From: Balaenoptera acutorostrata
Taxonomy: Eukaryota; Chordata; Mammalia; Artiodactyla; Balaenopteridae
DNA length: 64,000 nt
Assembly (NCBI RefSeq): GCF_949987535.1
Contig: NC_080075.1
Location: 41,387,036-41,451,035, forward strand
Reading direction: 5' to 3'
The notes beneath the pieces were generated by a model. It was not told the origin of the DNA. It made no database searches and saw only the letters and a list, made by a program, of their open reading frames with translations. Positions 56,723 through 64,000 of the stretch are shown here, one piece after another. Both the position numbers and the translations under genes were made by a program. Each line of letters opens with the position of its first letter. The stretch's first letter is position 1.

Positions 56723-57480
56723 ATTACTCTTCCTTCATTTTCTGGAAAACTTTGTGTAGAATTGGTATTATTTCTTCTTTAAATATTTGGTGGATTTCTC
56801 AGTGAAGCTGTCTGGGCCTAGCATTTTATTGTGGGAAGGTTTTCATCCCCCCAAAAATTTCTTTTGTAGAGATAAGGCTATTTAGGTTACATATTTCCTC
56901 TTGAATAAATTTTTTGTGTCTTCACTCTTTTTTTTCCCAATGAATTTGGCTCAAGGTTTGTCAATTTCATTGACCCTCTCAAAGAACCAGGTTTTGGTTT
57001 CATGTTTTTCTCTATTATTTTCCTGTTTTCTATTTCACTGATCTCTGCTCTTATCTTTATTATTTCCTTTCTTTTGCATACTTTGGTTTTAATATGTTTT
57101 TCCTTTTCTAGTTTCTGAAGGTGGAAGTTAAGGTCATTGATTTGAGACCTTTCTTCTTTTCTAATACAGGTGTCTAGTGCTATAAATTTCCCTTGAAATG
57201 CTGCCTTAGTTGCATTCAAAATGTTGATATGTTGTTGTTTTCATTTTTATTTAGTTCAAAATACTTTCTAATTTCCCTTTTGCTTTCTTTTTTTTTTTGA
57301 CCCACAAGTTATATAGGGTATGTTATGTAGTTTCTAAGTATTTGGGAATATTCCAGAGATCTTTCTGTTATTTATTTCTAATTTAATTTTGTTTTGGTCA
57401 GAGAAAGTATTTTGTATGACTTGATTCCTTTTAAATTTATTAAGACTTGTCTGTGGCCCAGAAGATGGTTAGAAATATGG

Positions 57481-59489
57481 TCCACCTACTGAGAGAAATG
57501 CAATCATTATTATGCTTATTCAAGGACTAAGGTCTGAGCAACAATATGTTCCTTATTGTATATTAAAGTTTGGATTTTATACATCAGTCTGCTGAGTTCA
57601 GTAAATGTGTGTTTCCTCCTGAGAGAACAAGCTGCCTCTTAATGCTCTCTACACACAATGGCCAAGATCTTAATTGAAAACTGAACATTTGAATCTTCCA
57701 GGTATTTTCAAGTATCCATATGTTTGTATTCAGGTATTTGTTTTAGCTTTAGAACATGAATGAAGATCTTAGGTCTCTGAACAAATTGCCTTTTCTTGGA
57801 TTACTTTGTTTCCCATCTGAGAATTAAAAATTAACTTGAATAAATTTAATTTACTATATTGATACACAGATGTATTCTGAGAGGAAATGTGATTCATGTT
57901 GCTCAATATCACTGAATATAACAGTTTAAGTTGTCAGTAAATGTGTAGAATTTGAGCCTTCTTGGAATCACCCCAAAGTTCTGTTCATGAATATATTGAA
58001 ATTAAATATTTTTAGAGCCATTAGATGGGGTGCACATACATTGTTGACTTGGAATATTTTTCATATGCTACTAGAGATCATAAATGCAATATCTGAATAA
58101 AATTACTGGCCTATTAAAAGTTGTCACCAGTGTCAAAAAGCAAAGCAAAACAAAACAAGACAAATGAAAAAAGTGACCTTCTTCTCCTCCTACAAAGCAG
58201 AGGGGAGGAATAGCTGGATGAAGCAAAACTCTATCCTTCCTTTCTACCCCACAGTCAATATTTAATCTCTAATTTAGTGTGCCCTCTGTCCTTCAATGAC
58301 TAGACATATCATGTGGTAAAGAGGGTAGAATGACAATAGGATTTCCTTAAGTCATTAGGCCTTTGTGACAACTGTTTTCTCCCACAGGGCTATCTGGGAA
58401 TTTCAAGCTCTAATTATCAATATCTTCTCAATGTATGTATGTAGGGCCCACATGCCCCATACTAGGCATGGAGCCTTTCACTTGCAAACTCTAAAGCTAT
58501 ATAGAAAACTGAGTGTTATAGCACCAGATCTCAGGAAACAATCATCAGGTTCCCCCCTACCCCCCTCAGGGAACTTTTGTTCTAAAATAACCACAGGTCT
58601 GAATGCACAAGACTAAATTAACTTATAACTTATAACATCTCAATGATAATTCAACCCCTCTCATTTGGTAAGTGTTTTTCAACTAAACATTCTTGGCACA
58701 CCTTGGTAAGTTTTATAAAAAAGAGAAAAAGAAAGTATTACTAAGTTCAGTCTTATATTTAAGGCAGAGAAATGAAAGAAATGTCCTTCATTTCTGCCAC
58801 AAACCTATGACAAGGAAAGCAGCCAATCCACTCTGCAGAGGAATTTTTCCTGAAGTTCCTCAATTGCTTTTTTAAAAAATAATATATACCCTTGTTAGTG
58901 ACTCCCTTCACATTCAATAATGTCACTTTGTGGACATTATTCAATGTGAAAAGAAGAACTATATATATTGTATAATTCAAGAAGAACCATATATACATAA
59001 TTCAAGAAACTTGAGTTTTGTGGGAGGTAACGAAGTTAGGAACAAAGCCCCCACAAATGGAACACTCCAGAGTGTCACTAACTTTTCCCAGCCCTCACCC
59101 AAGGCTGAGTAAGAAAGATCACCTACTCATGCTGCAAGGAGGTAACACAGAGTTAAGAACATTGAAGAGGGAATCAGAAAACCCGAATGCTGGTCCTGGC
59201 TTTGTCACTCACTAACTTGTTGGTTGAGTTGGAATTAAACCCTTCTTTCTGATCTGGAGTTGCTCAGGTTTAAAGTTGGGAGACTGGATTAATAAACTCC
59301 AGCTTCCTATAGACTCCTCCCATCTGCTTCCATGTTTTCTATGGCTCTCCGCTCTCTGTGTTCTCCTCTATTTCTGGTGTCCCCTTCTCTGACAGTTCTT
59401 GGTCTTGTTGTCACATAAATGCAGGAGTCTCTCCAGTGAATTGTCCTTGGCTCCCTTTATGCTCTAATCCTCTCCTGCAATTTTAGTTA
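57481..59489. other. Apparently single-copy block
   Basis: Two kilobases with no recognised repeat. Contains a short near-tandem repeat 'AGAACYATATATA' at 58955-58995. Several 60-80 codon ORFs look random. Confidence 0.45.
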
Positions 59490-59918
59490 TAATCCCTGCG
59501 GTAGATACTGGTTTATTGCCCAAATTCTCCCTTCTGTACTGAAGCTTTACTTTCCCCAGCTGCTGGGAAGTTTGGAAGATAACAGCTCTCAGCTGAGTTC
59601 TTCTCTGGGAATTGCCTTCATGCAAAGAGATCAACCTCACCCAAGCTCACATCCCCTCCCTGGGGAAAGCCCACATCCAGTGTTTCTTCAATGTGGGAAT
59701 GAGAAGGACCAGTCCCCTTGCCTCAAAGTGGGATAACTTTGAAAGGCCAGCCATACCTGCTCTGGAACTCCCCTGGTTTTTGTTGTGACTGTACTGCACT
59801 TCAGTGCCTCCTTCTGCCCAGTTCTGCAGGTGTTGATCCCTGAGAGCATTCCTCAATAAACCACCTGCACAAAATCTTCATCTCAGAGTCTGTTTCCTGT
59901 AGAACCAACCTAAGACAG
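59490..59918 (+). mobile_element. Degraded ERV LTR (left of a pair)
   Basis: LTR-like, with polyadenylation signal AATAAA near 59856 and end at 'CCTAAGACA', followed by 'GTTGGTACCAGGAGTGGTTC', the start of an ERVL/MaLR-type internal region. Shares 'TGAGTTCTTCTCT', 'AATTGCCTTCA' and 'CCCCTTGCCT' with the copy at 62.4 kb. Confidence 0.65.
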
Positions 59919-62379
59919 TTGGTACCAGGAGTGGTTCAAGGAAGTAGACTCTAAAATGAGATTTTGGAACTGGCCCACCCATCTGCCAGGTGGCAGTGAG
60001 GTCCCCATTGCCACCACTGGTGGTAGGAGGAGCACTGCAAGCTCCTGGCATTCAGTGTAACTGTTAAAACTTTAACTAGTGGTGAACATTAATATTCCAC
60101 CCAAGTTCACCACTAGAAGACCAGAGGGCCTCCATGGAACCATAGACAGAGACTCATCTCCTGCAGCCAGAGGGCAGAGAAAGCTTAAATTTGACCCTGG
60201 ACTTAGTTATAGGAGTTGCACAACTCCAAAGAAGTTTGAATTCTTCAGTCAGCTGTGCCAAGTTAGGGCCCTGACTAGGAAGAAGTGAAATCCTGAGACT
60301 TGGGATGGGAACATTTGGATTGATGCACTCAAAAACCTTGGAACTGCAGATCCCTCTAAACCCTCTGGGCCAGCAGAAATGGCCCAGTGCTCCTGTTAAG
60401 GGCGAGTGTTCCCACTTGCTTGGAAATAATGCTGAGGCCTCTCAATCTAGACAAGAAATCAGAGAAGAATTTTCAAGAGCAGCCCTGCCAACTGGTCAAT
60501 ACAACCCAGCGAACTTTATGGTATTGGAAGTATCAGTAGTAGGAAAGTATGCCTTGTGGAATTTATGGTGACTTCCAATAGAAGAATCATAATGTAGACC
60601 CCTAGGGTATTAGAACAAGTCTATGTCAACTTCAGTGAAGAATTTTCCACCATTTGAAAAATAGCTCCAGATGTGCCACTGCACTATGATAGAGATAGAA
60701 GAACTGATTATGGGACATCAAATGAACATGTGGCCAAGGTTACCTATTATGAGTTGGTTTCTCTCAAGCCCATCTGAATGGTTAGGTCATTCAAGATGGC
60801 TGTTCTCTTGCTCTCTGTATATCCCCTGTTTGACAAGTCCCTGCTTCACTCACATGACATCAAATCCTCTTAATTATAGGGCTTTATTAGTTCCTGGGAA
60901 CTGGTGAGCCCACCTGATGTCAATTCACCATATAAATGGTAGCTTCTTTCTCCCCCAAGCAGCGAAGATTGCTGCCATACCCTGTCCACCATCTGCCATT
61001 AACGGTAGGGGTGTTGCTCCAGGACCTTTTGTGGAAGATTCCCCGGTCCAATAAACCATTGCTGTCTCCAGCTCTTTCTTCAGTCTCAAGGCTGGGCAGC
61101 TTCAAGGCTTACAGGCCTTCGGGGTGCAACCCAACACCAATCCATTACACAATGGAAGTGGTACCTCAGATCAGGTAAGAACAAGGTCAAAGGGCACAAG
61201 TAAGCTGCACAGGTAGGTGATCCAGACCCCCGTGTTTTCCCCCACTGTTACACTGATGTCTCTCCCTCAGTTTACACCTATGGCTTCAGTGGCATATTCA
61301 GTGATCCATTGGGGTCTTTCTTGGGAGTCCCTTGCTCAATTCTGAAGGTAAATGGACAAGTGCAGCAGCCACAGACTAAGAAGGTTCTGGTCACCAGAGG
61401 CTCGCCCCTCAGGCTGTGATCATTTACTTTGTGTGGAAAGAGAAGTGGCCTGACACAAGAAGATATGGGCAGCCCTGAATAGCTTGTTAGTAAAGTGGTT
61501 CCGAACAAGCCTCCCAAAATATGCCACTTTGGCGTGTGGATCACTTTGAGCTGAAGACAATGGAGGCCCAAAGATTCAGGAAGAGCTTTTTAGCCCCCCC
61601 CCCCACCACCTCAACCACCTAAAAGAATTTAGATAGAGGGCCTGGTCCAGGAAGAGAGCTATCACCAGAGGTAATTACAAAGAGTATGGGCAGGTGTGGT
61701 AAGCTGGGGGAACCCTTTGTTTGTTCAAAGTTATCTCTGCGTCCCATTGTCGTTTATCAAACACTTGCTCTTCCCATCTTCTTGTGAATTGCCTTCCTTC
61801 TCTTTGAAACACCAGACTACTATCCCCTTCTCCTTAGCTCAGAATAGTGTAGAAGCCTCATTTGCCTGTCAGAGAGCCTCTCATAGTATTTGTGGGGCTC
61901 CCATACGTACAAAATTACCTTTGTTTTTTTCCTGTTATTCTGTATTATGTCAATTTAATTAATAGATCAGCCAAAAGGACCTAGACAAGTAGAGGAAAAT
62001 TTTTCCTCCCCTACAGGTTGGTCAGGGGTCAGAAAGGGGAAGGACTGAAGGATAGCAATGAAGGACTAGTTCACTCAGACCACGAAGGAAGCTGCCTAGA
62101 CCAGCAGAGGCACTGGCCGAGGGTAAGGGGACTCTGGAACAGGTAGTGGAGGAGGGCAACTGTGAGTTTCACTTGCACCTGGAGACCAGCTGCCATGGCG
62201 AGGACTGAGTTCATCCCACTGATCTTCCTCTCATAAGTTTCCCCCAGGAAAAGAGACCAACCCAAATTCTGGAGTAACTAAATTTATTATACGAAGCAAG
62301 TAGCTCTGAGTGGATAAGGGGTGGACTGTCATGGATGGTGTGGTATGCTGCCCTGTCCTCTGGTCTAGACCCAGGCACT
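59919..62379 (+). mobile_element. Decayed retroviral interior with further LTR fragments
   Basis: Between the two related LTRs. No frame is open for more than about 100 codons and no gag, pol, protease or env motif is visible. Contains a second LTR-like tract at about 60610-61150 (TATA-like CATATAAATGG near 60928, AATAAA near 61051) and a third of ERV1 style at about 61490-62025 (ends 'TTTTTCCTCCCCTACA'). Probably several old insertions. Confidence 0.5.
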
Positions 62380-62702
62380 CATTCTCTCAGAGGCTGGGCA
62401 TGTTGGTTGCCGAAAACTGATGAGTTCTTCTCTAGGAACTGCCTTCAGCTGATGAGCGCTGTCTCACCCAACATCATTTTCCCTGCCTTGGTATAAAGTC
62501 CAGGCCCCTTGCCTTAAGATGGGACATCTCCAGGGGCCCATCCTGCTCCAGAGCTCCCACTGGGTCAGCTGAGGCCTCAACTGCAACTGCACTGCAGTTC
62601 AGCTCCTTGGCTGCCCACTCCTCCTGCATTCACTCCCACATAGGTATTGATCCCAAGGGTACTTCCCCAATAAAATCTGGCACACAGCAGGAACCGGGTG
62701 TT
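62380..62702 (+). mobile_element. Degraded ERV LTR (right of a pair)
   Basis: Same family and orientation as 59490-59918, more diverged. AATAAA at about 62669. Its right end is cut by the SINE insertion. Confidence 0.6.
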
Positions 62703-63024
62703 CATAGATTTTTTTTTTTTTTAAAGGAATTCCTTTATTTTTATTATTTATTTATTTTTAGCTGTGTTGGGTCTTCGTTTCTGTGCAAGGGCTTTCTTCT
62801 AGGTGCGGCAAGCAGGGGCCGCTCTTCATCGCGGTGCGCGGGCCTCTCTCCATCGCGGCCTCTGTTGCTGCGGAGCACAGGCTCCAGACGCGCAGAGCTC
62901 AGCAGTTGTGGCTCACGGATCCAGTTGCTCCGTGGCATGTGGGATCTTTCCAGAGCAGGGCTTGAACCAGCGTCCCCTGCATTGGCAAGCTGACGCTCAA
63001 CCACTGCGCCACCAGGGAAGCCCA
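62703..63024 (-). mobile_element. CHR-type SINE, type A
   Basis: Antisense. Perfect 12-bp TSD GAACCGGGTGTT at 62691-62702 and 63025-63036. Confidence 0.97.
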
Positions 63025-63079
63025 GAACCGGGTGTTAGTGTTAAATGGGTACAGAGTTACCGTTCAAGAAGATGAAAAA

Positions 63080-63212
63080 GTTCTGAAGGTAGATGGTGGG
63101 GATGGTCACACAATAATGTGAATGCATTTAATTCCACTGAACTGACTGTACAATTAAAAGCAGTTAAAATGGTAACATTTATATATTTTACCACAATAAG
63201 AAAAATAATCCT
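63080..63212 (+). repeat. L1M 3' end
   Basis: 'GGTGGGGATGGTCACACAATAATGTGAATGC', 'TTAAAATGGTAACATTTATATATTTTACCACAATAAGAAAAATAA'-type text is an L1M terminal 3' UTR. Confidence 0.8.
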
Positions 63213-63239
63213 GCAAGTGAATCTCCCAGTCTTTTTTTC

Positions 63240-63660
63240 CTAGGGAATTTAAACTAACAGCCTCCGTGAGTATGGCAAAGATTGCTAGCTAGCTTCCACC
63301 AATATTCATTCTTTTTCTCCTTTATTATTGGAACTCAGCCTGAGACAGCAAGCTGTCTTGCAGCTGGCCATGGGATGTGAGACATGTGACTAAGTTTGGC
63401 CAATTGGATGCGAGAAGTGATATGTGTCACTTCCTGTTAATTCTCTTAAAGTAGTAGGCATGCCCTCCACTCATCTCTGCTTCCTTCTTGCTGGCTGGGA
63501 TGCAGATGTGATGGCAGGAGCTGGAGCCAGAGAGGAAGCCATAGGTAGAGGATGACAGAGCCACCCTACCAACCCTAGACTATCTCTGGCTGTTATTTGA
63601 GATAGCAATAAATTCTATATTGTTTAAGCCACTGAATTTAAGGTATCTTTGTTATACCAG
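63240..63660 (+). repeat. Old LTR-like repeat
   Basis: 'GTTTGGCCAATTGGATGCGAGAAGTGATATGTGTCAC' and 'CAATAAATTCTATATTGTTTAAGCCACTGAATTTA' resemble the layout of a distant MaLR LTR, with AATAAA near 63608. Family tentative. Confidence 0.45.
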
Positions 63661-63859
63661 CTCAGTGTGTATCCTCATACTTTGGATGACTCCAAGATCC
63701 ATTTCTCTAACCCTAACAACTTTCACAAACAGTTCATGTTTCACATTTCCAGCTTTGAGATTTGGCATGCCCACACCATAATATATCCTAATGCTTTCTA
63801 AATCTTGTTTTTTATTTTTGATAATACCACAATTCTCCTACCAATGAAGAAAGAGCCCT

Positions 63860-64000
63860 AAACATTTACACAGTGGAATATCATTCAGCCGTTAAAAAAG
63901 GAAGAGGAAACCTAAGATACACTGATATGGAACAATCAGCAAGATCTACTGAGTGAAGAAAGCCAGAATTACAGTGTCTATAATATAACACTACTTATAT
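63860..64000 (+). repeat. L1 ORF2 end, running off the window
   Basis: 'ACACAGTGGAATATCATTCAGCCG' and 'ACTACTTATAT' are the ORF2 C-terminus and start of the 3' UTR of an old L1; the element continues beyond 64000. Confidence 0.8.

Larger units (their letters stand above)
53431..57480 (-). repeat. Second L1M copy, antisense
   Basis: From a 3' UTR ('CACTATCTAATTACAGGACATTTTC', 'CCTCTAGTAACCACTAATCTGC') through the whole ORF2 reverse transcriptase to the linker near the endonuclease at 57.4 kb. A 110-codon minus-strand ORF at 56887-57219 shows L1-like 'AFQGKFIAL' and 'RKEIIKIRAEISEIENRK'. Interrupted by three SINEs and one tiny insertion. Confidence 0.9.

Overview
This is mammalian nuclear DNA, most likely from a cetacean (whale, dolphin or porpoise). 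The main evidence is about 26 copies of a tRNA-derived SINE. Each begins with a short leader ending in CTTCCCTGGTGG, carries recognisable pol III A and B boxes, runs through a GC-rich body and ends in (AAATA)n. This is the CHR-type SINE known from Cetacea, hippopotamus and ruminants; the long body seen here is typical of whales and dolphins. Placental-wide MIR, L2, L1M, MaLR, hAT and Tigger relics support a placental mammal. Species cannot be named from the sequence.

No intact protein-coding gene is visible. The only gene-like signal is a CpG-rich island at about 9.45-10.3 kb. It has a triple GAAA interferon-response element, four GC boxes, an NF-kB-type site and a strong splice donor at 10291. 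It looks like the promoter and non-coding first exon of an interferon-inducible gene reading to the right, but the gene is not identified. If so, the right-hand 53 kb would be intron; otherwise it is intergenic.

Layout: 0-9.4 kb holds MIR, L2 and old L1 relics, a Tigger-like MITE, a MaLR LTR and SINEs. 9.45-10.3 kb is the CpG island. 13.78-19.98 kb is an essentially full-length, relatively young L1 on the + strand with 5' UTR, ORF1, ORF2 and 3' UTR. It is disabled by frameshifts, stops and a SINE, and it sits inside an older L1 tail. 22.5-27.4 kb is a rearranged old L1 locus in which two ORF2 copies face each other. 28.4-30.0 kb is a long L2 relic. 30-49 kb is a SINE-rich mosaic of L1, L2, MIR and hAT relics with some apparently single-copy blocks. 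50.1-57.5 kb holds two successive antisense L1M copies with an LTR-within-LTR nest, a MER20-like element and five SINEs. 59.5-62.7 kb is a cluster of decayed retroviral LTRs with no intact viral gene. The window ends in more L1 sequence.

The clearest stories are about insertion history. Many insertions keep target-site duplications (TSDs) readable by eye. Three sites took two L1-mediated insertions at the same nick. Elements are nested three deep at 17.0, 51-52 and 52.8-53.3 kb. Perfect CTCF core motifs occur in the young L1 5' UTR and in a non-repeat block at 47.0 kb. I found no convincing new multi-gene system. Repeat names come from recognition by eye, so old-family calls and their edges are approximate.
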